Positions 49,296-60,000 of a stretch of DNA of 60,000 bases are shown here, one piece after another. Made by a program: the position numbers and the translations under genes. The DNA comes from Nymphaea colorata (Eukaryota; Streptophyta; Magnoliopsida; Nymphaeales; Nymphaeaceae): contig NC_045144.1 in NCBI RefSeq assembly GCF_008831285.2, forward strand, positions 17,749,716 to 17,809,715. The letters are read 5' to 3'. The first letter of the stretch is position 1; each line of letters starts with the position of its first letter. Below the pieces are notes generated by a model, which did not search any database, was not told the DNA's origin, and saw nothing but the letters and a program-made list of their open reading frames with translations.

Positions 49296-49478
49296 ATGCC
49301 ACTCTTCTCTTGTGTCCTTATTGGCATGTTAATTATTGGTGAATCATATGCTAAATTGTAAAGTTTTGATCCAGATACATGCGGAGATGCTACTCTTATC
49401 TTGTGCCTTTATTGTCTTGTTAATTGTTGGTGAATGATATGCCAAATTGTAAAGTTCTGATTATGCTGAATCGTTATT
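49296..49478. repeat. Diverged 91-bp tandem duplication
   Basis: Two adjacent units share ACTCTT.TCTTGTG, TTGTTAAT..TTGGTGAAT.ATATGC and AAATTGTAAAGTT in the same order, offset by about 91 bp. Confidence 0.75.
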
Positions 49479-49479
49479 G

Positions 49480-52400
49480 GTAAGCTATGTCTAGACAATC
49501 TTGGAAGCCTTTTTTAAGCAAACATTATTGAGGATATGGTGCCATCTTCTGTATAGCGATTGTTGATCATAAACTCTGCATGTACAAATAAAAAAAATTC
49601 TCTCCTTGGCCACGATAATGAACAATGGTCACGATAAATCCTCAATATATCTCTGAATTTTTGTTCTCTACAATGTTACATAAAGGAGCTGTTAAGTCCA
49701 TCCTAGACCTTGGGAAGATGGGTGAATATAATTGTGGGGCTGATCAACTGACTCCAGTGTGCAGACAGCTGCCTTCTTTCTTTCAATGTTATCTCCTGGG
49801 AAAGCCTTGAAAGCGTGTATGTTTCTGTGTCTGGGTGTTAATGGACTGGATGTATCCGCGCATAGAACACAAATTCAAGACCTGTTCACTTGGATCTGGT
49901 AAGGAAAACTAGATCCAATTATCAAATTTGGATTTTTTATGCATTTAAGTCGTAGATTTGTCAAGATTTGATGAAAAAACGGCCTGATTGAACCAGGTAT
50001 GCTTCTCAATCCAGATAACATTGCACGGGATCGATTTGATTAGGTTAGATAGTTGGGTGACTCTTTATATATATATATATATATATGTACCAACATAACA
50101 CATGAGACATTTGCTTTGAATTCGTTACAGGTACCTACTTGTGAAAAGAAAGGTCATGAATAAGATTTATATGGTAATGTTTGTCAAAGGAATGTTTTCA
50201 CTTTTCACCAATGTGTGCGTCCCCACCATCGATTTTTTTACCATCATCATGAATTCCACCCTGTGCGAAATATTATCTTTCTCGGCCAGTTCGTTTATGT
50301 CAGTTGCCCATTACTGTTCTTATTTTCTCAAGTTGGTGCTTTCAAACAGTGAACAGAAAACGAGAGAGTTGGATGAAACCATTAAATCTTGATCTTCACT
50401 ACTCCCATCTTCCACTTTCCGGCGCAGACTCAACTTGCGAGAGAGAGAGAGAGAGAGAGAGGCCGAAAAGTTTGACGTGTAGCCGAAAGATGAAAAGTAT
50501 GGAGGGAGTTCCAAAGGCCTTCCCTATGCTTTCTTTCTGGCTCCCGGCGCAGAAAAACTGGCAGCAGAGAGAGAGTCCTGCAGTGAGAGGGGTCCAAAAG
50601 GCATCGAGAAAGCACGAAAAGCGAAGCTCAATTTTGGTAGCTGCCTAACCTCTTTCCTCCTTTTTTCTTCCCAAGGGAATAATCTACGTGCTTTCTTGGT
50701 TTGCTCAATTGCATGTCCTTCGTTCGGTTGTCGGAAGATAGTGATCAGTGAAGGCGCTCAATTTTTGTAGAGTTTTGGGAAACCTTTTTCTTGTTTTTCA
50801 AACTTTGATGTCATGAGATCGTTAGGCAGCAGGTGCTGGTGCTGGTGCTATCTCACTTTTCTATCTCATGAGCTTGGTGGTAATAGTAGGAACATGCACG
50901 CTTAAATTTAGATTTCTTTCATTATAACCATTTTTTCCTATGTAATTTAAGTGGTTAATGAACTAAGTCTAAAGTTAATTATAGTTTGTTATTCAATCTT
51001 TGTATGTTTTACACACGCGCACATATAAACTAGTTTTTATTGAGGTTGTCCCCAGTTAACTAAAAAAAAAAAATTAAGAGTAGAAAGAACGCAACCACAA
51101 AGAAAAAATGATAAAAAGACACAGTTTAGACGGGGCCTAGCTAGCTAATGCGGGGTCATCTTATTGGATGAAACACACAAGGTTCTGAATGCAGCAACCA
51201 AAATGAGACATTGGTGGACTTGACACGGTCTAGATCTTCCATGAACAAAGCTTGACTTGCTCTAAGAATCAAGTGTATATCTTGACTTGTTGACTTGAGT
51301 AGATCTAACGCACCTCTACTGCACCATAGAATTCAAAGTTTGAGACAAAGAAATCATGCATTCTCAGTTAGAATATCCAAAAACGATTCATCTAGGCAGT
51401 TAAGAATAAGTATGTGCATGCAGGAACAGACACAACGACATAGATGTCATGTATATGTTTTTATGTTTTGTACATATAATTGACTGGTTTATTTGAATAT
51501 GAAGGACAAGGTGCAGTACTTTTGAGAACGGGATTACATTAGGTTGGTGGACTATATTAGTTGATTATTGACTTGATATTCAAGTGCCAATTTGTTGAAA
51601 ATCTCTATCTTCTCTCTTTCTCTTTCTCTGTCTCTGTGTTTCTTTATAAGCAATTCTAATGGCGATAGGACAGATACCCACAAAGTCCAAGCTTGCCTTG
51701 GGGCCAGGAAAGAATTTGACAGTGTAATAGCCATGTTAGGCAGCATTGCAATCTTGTCATTCATTTCCATCAATAGGCCGAGATCACAATATTTTTCTAT
51801 GATATAGGAAACCATTGCATATTTTTCATATCTTGTCTCCATTCCGTTGTTTGGTTGTCTTGATTCCAATCAGTGGAATAAGAAGGACTACTCTTTGTCG
51901 ATTGTAGATCCACGCATGGTTTTCTCATAAGCAAACAAACAGAGATGAGAAAAAATGAAGTCACCATTGCCTTTTCGTGGACAGATGATCGGAGAGAAGA
52001 TGTGGTGAACCAGTTTCTGGTTTGTAAAGCACTGAAACTCGCTCGACTCCTAAACAAAAGAGAGACCCCAAGAGGCTGTGCTTTTCGCTCCAACAAGAAC
52101 ACAGAAAGAGCGTGTGGATCCTGCGCAGGGCTGAAATACTCGATCTCTATCTCCCGACAGCCACCGGTCCAAAGTTCAGAAAAAAATGCCTTTCTTTTCT
52201 GGTTGGCTTTGATTCCTATCTCTTTTATGTGAAGCCTTCTGTACAAATTGAAGAACTTGGTCATGTTCCACATGATGCTTGATTTGGAGTCATGTTGACA
52301 GGGAATGTAAACAGTATAGACTCGACAAAATCCTGTTTATGAGAAAGACTTCTTTGACACGAAAACTGCGTCACTGTTGACAATATTCACTAAGGCCCGC

Positions 52401-54239
52401 AGTATGGCTGGGTTGACAACATTCACTGATGCAGCAATTCTACCATTTCAATCATCGAGCGCGTGTTTAGGGGTTATCTTACAAATAGAAAATTTTGCAA
52501 ATGCTCTGCACTAAAGATTGGGATAGGCTCAATCTACTCCAAACTTTGGGCTACATTTATAAAACACTTACAAAATTTTCCAACTGCCAAATGACCCCTT
52601 AATGATCTTTTTCTAAAGTATTTATGACACTTGTTTGTGCTAGTGGAAGTGACACTATTCACTGATGTCCTCATTTTGTCATTAGATCATTAATGGCACG
52701 ATCCTCGGGCGTTTGTCTCTATGTTGTAAGCCATGTCAATAGAATATTTCCTGACATTTCTTTCTGCTTTACTGACAACTTTTTCCTTCAGCTAGTCAAA
52801 AATGGAATTAGAGAAATATAACTTAACTATTGGGGCCTGAGATCATTACAATATATAGAATTGAAAAGAGATTCACTTTCTCCCAAGAGATTATAGTTAA
52901 GATCCCTTGGCAGTACGGACACCTTGTAATGACCCATAAATTTATCTCCAATATTAGAGTAAGTTCATAGAACAAAGGTTCTAGTGTCTAATGAGCATGT
53001 TCCAATTTTGTGAACAAATTTATAAGACAATTACAAAGTGTCTTTGCTGCCAAATGACCTCTTAAGTTGGAACTTAGCAAGTAGGTCAATTGTTGCCCAT
53101 ACGTGTTCCTTGACGGTTTTCATTTGTGGTGCCCACTTCAATAATTAGCATTTGGGAAAACTGTTGTTAAATTAAGCAGGTTACAAAACTTGAAATATCA
53201 AGTAGTTTGTAATGTTTTCCTCCAATAACAACACACTTAGATATCAGATATCAATGGCCAGTGGTAGAGTCAGAAATTTTTAGTTGAGGAGCACGATTAA
53301 TGTGCCAAAATATTTTAAAGCCAGGTTGCTCACATATAAATAAAGAAATAATCATAAGCTAACAATATAGAAATATTCACATTTTTGTGTGCCCACGCTA
53401 GTCCCATATGTGCTTCCGCCGCTGCCTATGCGTTCCACTGGTTTGAGGCTGCCCATGTGTATTATATTTTTATAGGGGAAAAGATGTTCTAAAGCCTTTC
53501 TTAGCTGTTCGGACATTTGCCGGCGGAGATTTTCTTAAGGGATGGTGAATGACTTCTTCCAATTCAGAGCCAACAAGAAGACAAGTTCATCAAGCTTGTG
53601 TCATTTGAAAATGAGAGGATTCACTACTTTATCTTTGTTTGGCATCCTTCTGTTGAAGTTCTTTGAATATGCCAACCTCTATTTGTTTCCTTTTTTGTCT
53701 TTAACCTATATAAATTTTCTTTTAAAAAATATATTTTGTCATGGGTGGGATCTGCCTAATCCAGCTGATTTCAAAGATAAAAACACAAGGTAAAAGTCAT
53801 AAAGAACGGGCGTCATGTATGGTTTTATTTATTTAACTACAAAACCTGAGGCTAGATCAATTGCTCAGATTTGGTAAAGAAAATATACAAGATCTGATTA
53901 ATACTCAGCACTAAGCACAAAGTATGCAGTTTCACATCCAAATCGAAGTAAGATAATAACATAAAGTATAAACATAATCACAATTAGTAGACCCCAAAAA
54001 CAATCCGCTTAAATTGTTCACATGGCAAACTTCGCCGTATATCCATCCCAAACACATGGTAACTTGAATCCCCAATAAGATCTAGAGTTTAGATTATCTA
54101 GAACTTGATCTGTCAGTATATGCATGGATTTCCTTTTCTTTAAATAACAAACAGCTGGAGTTAGGCAGATGGAGACTACATTATGCCAAGAAGCTATGCA
54201 TCCTATGCGTTGAACTCTAGGCCTTTTTCTAAGTCTAAC
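49480..54239. other. Unassigned intergenic DNA
   Basis: No gene recognised. It contains a (TA)n run at 50063-50085 and GA microsatellites at about 50440-50461. Related direct repeats are near 52410/52648 ('attcactgatg...') and 52570/53035 ('gccaaatgacc.cttaa'). The 158-codon minus-strand open frame at 51797-52273 and the 114-codon frame at 50304-50648 show no conserved motif. They may be chance, or 5'-leader-like TC/GA-rich sequence. Confidence 0.45.
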
Positions 54240-54244
54240 TCTTT

Positions 54245-54550
54245 AGTGCCCCGACTGGGTATAGTATAGTTGGTCAGGCTGGTGGGTTGACGAGATGCTA
54301 AGTTTTAGTTTCATTCCCGTGGGTGCTATGCTACTCCTCTGAACAATAAAAGGTAGCATGTGATACTCTCGAATTGAGAAGAATAACCGTAAGTTCATCA
54401 TACTTTCGACGCCGAATGTAAATAAAGGAGGGCGCATCCGGGTGGTGAAATTCCCTCGGTTCACCTGAAAGTGTTGAACCCTTAGCCAGGTGGGAAAATG
54501 AAGCTCTTGGTTACCGGCCGGCCAAAATCTTGTCGTCACCCGGCCGCTGG
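54245..54550 (+). mobile_element. SINE-like (tRNA-derived) element, tentative
   Basis: Near 54260-54273 TATAGTATAGTTGG resembles an RNA polymerase III A box. AGTTTCATTCC at 54307-54317 resembles a B box (consensus GGTTCRANTCC), at a typical spacing of about 34 bp. The following 200 bp are GC-balanced, unlike their surroundings. No cloverleaf can be folded, so it is not a tRNA gene. No target duplication was found, and the right limit is uncertain. Confidence 0.4.
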
Positions 54551-56672
54551 GTGAAAGAATATTAGTCGTAAAGTGATTTGGATGTGCTTTTGGTCAAGAG
54601 CTTAGAGAAGTGAGCAATTTGGCCTCTTCTACTTTTTGGAACTGACTTCTGGTTACATGTTTGACTGACGATAATTGATGTGGACATCAGGCACCGCGCC
54701 TAATGCGCAAGACTTTGATTTAAGCAGTGGCTGGTCCTTATCAGCTCAACATCGCCAGCTTATATATATAGAAGAAGAGAAACCTCGAGACATATCACGT
54801 GACAAAATGATTCGCACGTGTCTGTATATGATAAAAAGGCCAAATAGAAATTAAATCTTTTAATTTCGATCCTTTTAAAATATGTGAACTGCATATCAAA
54901 ATCATATGTAAATCTATTAATTTGATTGATCCTTCACAAGGCGCCATATGGTAATTGCCTACAACTTGGACTTTCAAACGGTAACTTTGCACCTAATGTC
55001 TTGTTTATTATCATTAAACTTACTACATGACTCATCAGCAGTCCACATATTCTATGAACTATATACTTTTAACCAAACGGAATCAAAATATATAGTTTGA
55101 TTACCATGCTGAGGGATTATAGATAGTTGTAAGCATATAACCTTACGTCGAAGATATACACCAAACTGGCTTTTATGATTTCACCCAAAGAGAGTTCAAA
55201 TTCTCTCTCTCTCTCTCTAAAATTTGCTAATTGTGTAAGTCTCGATGTGCAATGTTACTACATTCAGGAGACAAGATCAGTCGGTTCATAAAATATAGGC
55301 TTACAATTATAGAGATCTCAAAAATGTTGGAGAGAGAAAGATATCCAACTTCATTAAAATGTCCACCATAGGTGAACCAAGTTATGATATTGGAGCCTCC
55401 ACTCACGTAGACTCAAGATGAAACTTGACTAGTATTTTTCTAAAAGTAGACTATGTTTTCCTCCCTGATCTTGGACCCCTCATCCCATGTCCTTACACCT
55501 TTAGGTTGTGTTTGTTTTACTATGGATCTGAGCCATGGTGATATAAAATTCATGGATTTAAGATCAGACAACCTCCTATCGGACCTTAAATTATGGTTTT
55601 TAACATGTTATTGTTACTGAGATAAACTGAAGATCTCTCAAAACACACTTTTTATGCAATCTCTGATCAAAGATCAGAGGCTATCAAAGGCAACCACCAC
55701 TTACCAAGTCTTATAATGCTGCATTTTCAATGAAACCATGTTCAACAGTCGAAGATTATTTCTTCCCTTATTGTCAGGATGCGATATCTTATGGTGACAA
55801 TCAAAGTAAGGGACGTTTAGATGGAACTGCTGTCAGGATCCACATTTTGTGGAAATTTCATTTTTTCCGATAGTTTTGTTAAACGTTGTCTCTTTCCCCC
55901 TGTATTTAAAGTGTTCCACACGATAACGGAAATCGTCCCCCTCTCTCTCCCTTAACAAACCATGACTTCAATCTTTATCAGCGGAAGGAAAAGTTCATGA
56001 AGGCAACATGATTCAGAGTTGCACTAGTAAGGTCGGCCTTCATCTTTCAAAATTTATAAAGAAATAGTTTTTCTGTTGAAAGAATATGATTGAAAGTTCC
56101 ATCTGTAATAACCATGATGAATATGTGTGAAGTTAAAAAAAAAAAAAAAGTGGCAGAAGCGGAAGGCGGGTTCACACTAGTAGAAGTCAGACCAGCCGAC
56201 GTCTCAGGTGGGAAAGAGAAGAAGTCGGGGGGAAGAAACCATACTCACCTCAGGATAATGTTGCAGTCTCCGGCCATCGAGACCGCCGAATTCGATGACT
56301 AGAAAAATCGAATTCAAACTCCACTTGCAGTCACGACAGGCAGCAGAAACTTTTTCCATGTCTTTAGCTCACCAAATTAGTTAAAAGTCCATCACAAAGT
56401 CATATATATATTTACATATATATCTGAGTATAATTAGGTTCTCTAATGGGTGTTACTTTTTACAACTTAGAAACCATTAAATTCATTCATAACATAGTTA
56501 CCAGATGGCTCCTTGTGATGTTCATATAAAATGTTCATTTACGAGAAGAGTGCTCTTTCTGAACCGTTTGATGCAAACAGATAGCAAAGAGAAACAAGAG
56601 TTGTTCACGACCTTACCGTCAATAACAGATTTAAAACCCCAGAAAGTTTGCTGGAGTGACGCTTGCTCTGTA

Positions 56673-56703
<31 letters not shown>

Positions 56704-57090
56704 CGAAGTTGAGCTGCCTACTTCCAAGAAGACGAAATTAGCATCTCATTATAAGCGAAAGATCGCCGCAAAGAAACTGAACATTAAGAAACAAATGCCC
56801 AAGAAATTAAATTGCGCCATGAAGCAGTTTGAGCATAAAGTTCAAAACTAGAGAGAGAGAGAGAGAGAGATGCAAAAGAAAACCGAAAACCAGCCTTGCT
56901 TTTCATAGTTTTTTCATGGCAAAGAACAGCTGCAGCACCAACTGCAACGTAACCATCAGACATTTTACGCAAAATAAACCGCAGCAAATACCATTGCAAA
57001 TTCAAAAAGCAAACGTGAACTGTGACTGAGAGAGACGAGCTTCCAATGTTATAGCAAAAGACGATCTCCCTCCGCGCCTCATTTCTCTCT
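54551..57090. other. Unassigned DNA, including 3' flank of the ERF gene
   Basis: No gene recognised. CT and GA microsatellites lie at about 55203-55219, 56677-56702 and 56850-56871. An open stretch near 56143-56302 follows an A15 run and has no known motif. The right-hand end is expected to include the 3' untranslated region of the minus-strand ERF gene. Confidence 0.45.
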
Positions 57091-58239
57091 TCACATTCTA
57101 TCTGCACCGCGAGACGTACTCCTCCTGCCCCTAGATGACGAAGACGAGGATGAAGAAGTGGGAAGGTGGGGATATAGGTCTGCTGGGGATGGCAGATGGC
57201 CCGGCGCCATGGACGGAATATTGTCCTCCATGCCACTGAGAAGCTGAGCGTACTGGAACAGGTGGGGGTAGGCAACGTTGTGCGCCGGAGCCACCAGAGA
57301 GGGGGAGGCTGGTCCAGTAGGCTCGAAAGCAGGGTGCAACGCCGCCCCTAGGTCCACCCGTCCCTGGACCCTCTCCGGGAAATTGAGCTTGGCCTTGCTA
57401 CCCTTGAACCTCAGTGCCGCGGCGTCGTATGCTCGAGCGGCGTCCTCCGCTGTGTCGAACGTGCCGAGCCACACCCTCGCTGCCTTCTTCGGGTCCCGGA
57501 TCTCAGCCGCCCACTTCCCCCATGGCCGCTGCCTCACCCCTCTGTAGTGCTTCCTCCCTGAGCCCCATACACCGCCACCATCGTCACAAAAATACTCAAA
57601 AAGGAAAATGGTAGCCATGTTACCTTGTCGAATTTCAAGCTCTATGATCATGGTTGCGAAGATGAACTCAGCTAAACAAGAATTGATCGGACCTTAAAAA
57701 CATGCATGAGTTACACAAATCAAAGAAAATGTGAAAGGATGTTAAAAGAAACGCCGTTAGATTAAGTTCCACCAAGAAAAAAAAAAACCATTATTGATCT
57801 TGAATTATATCAAATATGTTATTGGAATAGAGAAATGTCAAAAGATGGTAAAAGAAACGCCGTTACGAGTAAGTTCCACCAAGAAAAAAAGCCATTATTG
57901 ATCTTGAATTATATCAAAGTTGTTATTGAAATAGAGAACCTAATGTAACGTCGTCTTGATCACCTGTTTTAAGTATGTGGTAGCTAGTGCAAGAACGAGA
58001 AGAAGAAGAAGCAGATAAGGACATAGAGGCAAATAAAGGAAAAAATCACCAGCAGATTCTTCTGGTTCACTGGCGGCAGTGACGGCAGAGCTTGGCGGCT
58101 GCTCTCCGCCGCCGGAGGCTGTGTTGCACGTCCCCATCACGTGAGCGAGGGCGGAGACCATGACGGACATGTCCTCCTGCGCACGTTCACTGGTGGCATA
58201 GGTGGGGAAGAACAATGGATGTGGGGAGGAGGGGGACAT
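57091..58239 (-). CDS. AP2/ERF transcription factor (ERF114/ERF115/ABR1-like group), two exons
   Basis: Exon 1 is 58050-58239 and exon 2 is 57091-57557. The intron (57558-58049) has a GTGATT donor and a GCTCAG acceptor and joins in phase to give ...[20 protein letters not shown]. From the Met at 58239 the protein is 218 aa. Exon 1 carries the group-typical motif [14 protein letters not shown] (residues about 23-36). Exon 2 opens with a complete AP2 DNA-binding domain ([58 protein letters not shown]), with the WLG core, followed by a Pro/Ser-rich tail. Such factors bind GCC-box-like promoters; relatives act in stress, wounding and regeneration. The true start is uncertain: the family GKRP motif lies in frame upstream (58335-58324) with no ATG (AGG at 58341), so the natural protein may be 252 aa. 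The ATG at 58337 is in another frame. Confidence 0.88.
57738..57950. repeat. 106-bp tandem duplication within the ERF intron
   Basis: Two successive units share 'aaaagaaacgccgtta', 'aagttccaccaagaaaaaaa' and 'ccattattgatcttgaatta' with few differences; the unit starts are 106 bp apart (57744 and 57850). The repeat lies wholly in the intron. Confidence 0.9.
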
Positions 58240-58485
58240 GGAGAAGAAGGAGGAAGGTTGGTTGGGCTCTTCCTCTCCTTCTCCCTTGATGGCTTTTTCC
58301 TGGTGTTGAGGATCAAGACGGAGAGGCCTCTTTCCATGCCTGCGATCCAGACTCCCTTACTTTCTTTAGACTTAAGCTAGCTGAAATTTCTACTCATCTG
58401 CAGAAGAAGAACAAGAAGGGAGAAATAGAAGCTCGCTGATCAGATTCTTGGTGAAAGGGATGCCGATCAGTGGGAAATAGAGGTG

Positions 58486-58493
58486 TTTATATA
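58486..58493 (-). promoter_or_regulatory. TATA box of the ERF gene
   Basis: TATATAAA on the minus strand in the context CTCTATATAAACACC, a near-consensus plant TATA box. It is about 145 bp upstream of the GKRP-frame start region and 247 bp upstream of the first in-frame ATG. A GA/CT microsatellite (about 58530-58552) lies just upstream of it. Confidence 0.65.
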
Positions 58494-58559
58494 GAGTAAG
58501 AAGGTGAGGGAGTTGGGTAGAGAGAGAGAATGAAAGAGAGAGAGAGAGAGAGCAGAAGA

Positions 58560-59017
58560 GATGAGTGGTGAAGGTGAGGACTAAGGTAGGATCTGCAAGA
58601 ATTGAAGCAGCAGCGAAGGAGAGAGAGGTGTGATCGATCTAGGGTTTTGGAGACGATGAGTTGATGGTGTAGCACTCTTTTGCCTTTTAGTTTTACTTCC
58701 ATCTAGCCCTTCATCTCTTTTGTACTTCTTCTAGGTTTTCTTCTTTTTCTTTTGGCCTCTGCCCTGTGGTGACTTCATCCATATCCTAAATGGTGTATAA
58801 TATGGAGCTTCACTATTAAAAAAAGTATTCTCGTACACATATTTTTTTTCATTACTTAGAGTGCCTCCCAGCACTTGCATCATTGCCCCGCCCTTCGTCT
58901 CTTTCTCTCGTTATATATATATATATACATATATAGTTCACATTGAAAGTTTTTGAGGTAACAATTGTTTATAGTGCTTTCAATGATCAATTTATAATTT
59001 TTAATCATCTGATGATG
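58560..59017. other. Upstream region of the ERF gene
   Basis: Probable promoter-distal sequence. No ORF with recognisable features. A TA run lies at about 58912-58927. Confidence 0.4.
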
Positions 59018-59297
59018 ATATATATATATATATATATATATAAGAGAGAGAGAGAGTATGTGTGTGTGTTTGTCTTTGATGACTCTAGTCATCTAAAGTT
59101 ACCTAGTTATCTAATCAAGGTTGTGAATGGTTGATAGAAAAACAAAGAGAAAAAAAATATGAGTTGATATTAAATGATGAAAATGACCATCATCTTTCTC
59201 ATCTTCTGTTTTTTAGCTATCCGTCATGTTGGATTGAACAACCATGATTATATCATAGTCACCATTCAATTTCTCATATATATATATATATATATAA
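59018..59297 (+). repeat. TA-flanked dispersed repeat, copy d
   Basis: Begins with a (TA)n run (59018-59042), then GA and TG runs. It contains 'gatgactctagtcatctaaa', 'cctagttatctaatcaaggt', 'gttgatagaaaaacaaagag', 'aaatgatgaaaatgaccatcatc' and 'ccgtcatgttgg', and ends at another (TA)n run (59275-59297). It is the most complete copy, with TA repeats on both sides. Confidence 0.6.
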
Positions 59298-59737
59298 CCG
59301 TTTGTTATTTAATGAAAAGGAAGATAAACTCCAATGACAACGTCGATTGGTAGAAGCTAGCGAATATACGCGTGTTTGAGTGCAGCTTTTATACAAATGT
59401 CGTTTGTGTACTCAAGAAATTAAACATATCTAGCAGCGCCCATGCACATGCTTGCTAACACCAGTCGATCTACGATAATAAATTAAATAAGGTATATTAC
59501 GATGCATAGTGCATACAAAGTTACTTTTATGATTTAAAATAGAAAGATAGTACGTTCAAAACTTCAAGATATACCAAGATTTGTTTTGTTGCTATTAGCT
59601 AATCGAAGTCAACAAATCATTAGATTCATGCCTTGATTCAAGAAGGAAGAAGACTGGCCCTTAACCACCTATTTGTCTTGATCTTAATTATTTGAGTTTC
59701 AACCCAACCTTTTTTATTTATATACCTCTCTCTCCCT

Positions 59738-59777
<40 letters not shown>

Positions 59778-60000
59778 CTACGAAATGTGATTACATGTGC
59801 AGTGCAACATTTTGCCGGTTGACTATGTACATGCGTGTGAACACAAGTGCTCGACTTCGATACAAGAAGATATAGAGAGATGATTTCACCGACCTTAAAC
59901 AACTTTTATTCCTTGCCGGCAAATTCACTACATCCCTTGGAGCTCATATCAGATGTTTTCAAAAATATTTTTAATTTTTCTACTGTAATGCATTTATATA
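59298..60000. other. Unassigned DNA with an (AC)n(AT)n microsatellite
   Basis: No gene recognised. An AC run followed by an AT run lies at about 59738-59777. Confidence 0.5.

Noticed and set aside
54255-54330. A tRNA gene at the A/B-box-like motifs
   Set aside because: No acceptor stem or anticodon arm can be paired, and the body continues as unrelated sequence. A SINE-like element is the better reading.
57091-57651. 186-residue single-exon ERF protein starting MIIELE
   Set aside because: The extra N-terminal residues translate intron sequence. An in-phase donor at 58049 and acceptor at 57558 join exon 1 motifs directly to the AP2 domain.
58137-58337. 66-codon frame starting MERGLS as the ERF N terminus
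   Set aside because: It is out of frame with the conserved VSALAHV motif and the AP2 exon. Its codons overlap the GKRP motif in another frame.
1-60000. CRISPR array, rRNA genes, riboswitches or bacterial-type operons
   Set aside because: The content is plant nuclear. The regular repeats seen are satellites, microsatellites or transposon LTRs, with no spacer structure or rRNA-like sequence.

Overview
This window is nuclear DNA from a flowering plant. Two things show this: split genes with GT/AG introns that encode plant-type proteins (an AP2/ERF factor, a small Sec14-like protein, a decayed VIM/ORTHRUS-type ubiquitin ligase), and a Ty1/copia element with a plant-type initiator-tRNA-Met primer site. 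The species cannot be named from the sequence alone. All assignments are by eye; no database search was run.

Left half (1-27.3 kb): gene-free repeat territory. Its backbone is a very AT-rich, T-strand-biased tandem array with a degenerate monomer of about 0.93 kb. From 17434 the sequence starts again at position 1, so at least part of the block is a large direct duplication. Into the array have gone: (a) a GC-rich, polypyrimidine (CCT)n insertion flanked by an 11-bp direct repeat, present in two whole copies (4366-11779 and 12857-13828) and one 32-bp stump (21848-21879), all apparently descended from one insertion; (b) a young Ty1/copia retrotransposon on the minus strand (6284-11714), nested in the first GC-rich copy, with a 5-bp target duplication, LTRs that match outside a GA microsatellite, and an empty site preserved in the second copy; (c) a broken, intron-bearing piece of a MOB1-like gene (about 16515-16834); and (d) a heavily decayed copia relic on the plus strand (about 23.6-25.8 kb).

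Middle (27.3-42.3 kb): mostly unassigned intergenic DNA with microsatellites, a minisatellite at 31.4-31.8 kb, and members of a short TA-flanked dispersed repeat family (four copies seen in the window). It holds one complete gene: a six-exon CRAL-TRIO/Sec14-like lipid-transfer protein (36065-40117, plus strand, 243 aa), whose reading phases agree at every junction.

Right part (42.3-60 kb): a non-processed VIM/ORTHRUS (UHRF1-like) pseudogene is spread over about 42.5-46.6 kb, with PHD, RING, SRA and second-RING traces. It is followed by unassigned DNA with local duplications and a SINE-like element near 54.3 kb. An AP2/ERF gene of the ERF114/ERF115/ABR1-like group lies on the minus strand (57091-58239, perhaps to 58341) and has a clear TATA box. 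Its conserved N-terminal GKRP motif lies in frame upstream of the first available ATG, which suggests a lost or mis-sequenced start codon.

The two apparently functional host genes (Sec14-like and ERF) are far apart and show no operon-like or pathway link. The most unusual material is the GC-rich polypyrimidine insertion inside the AT-rich 0.93-kb array and its duplication and recombination history.
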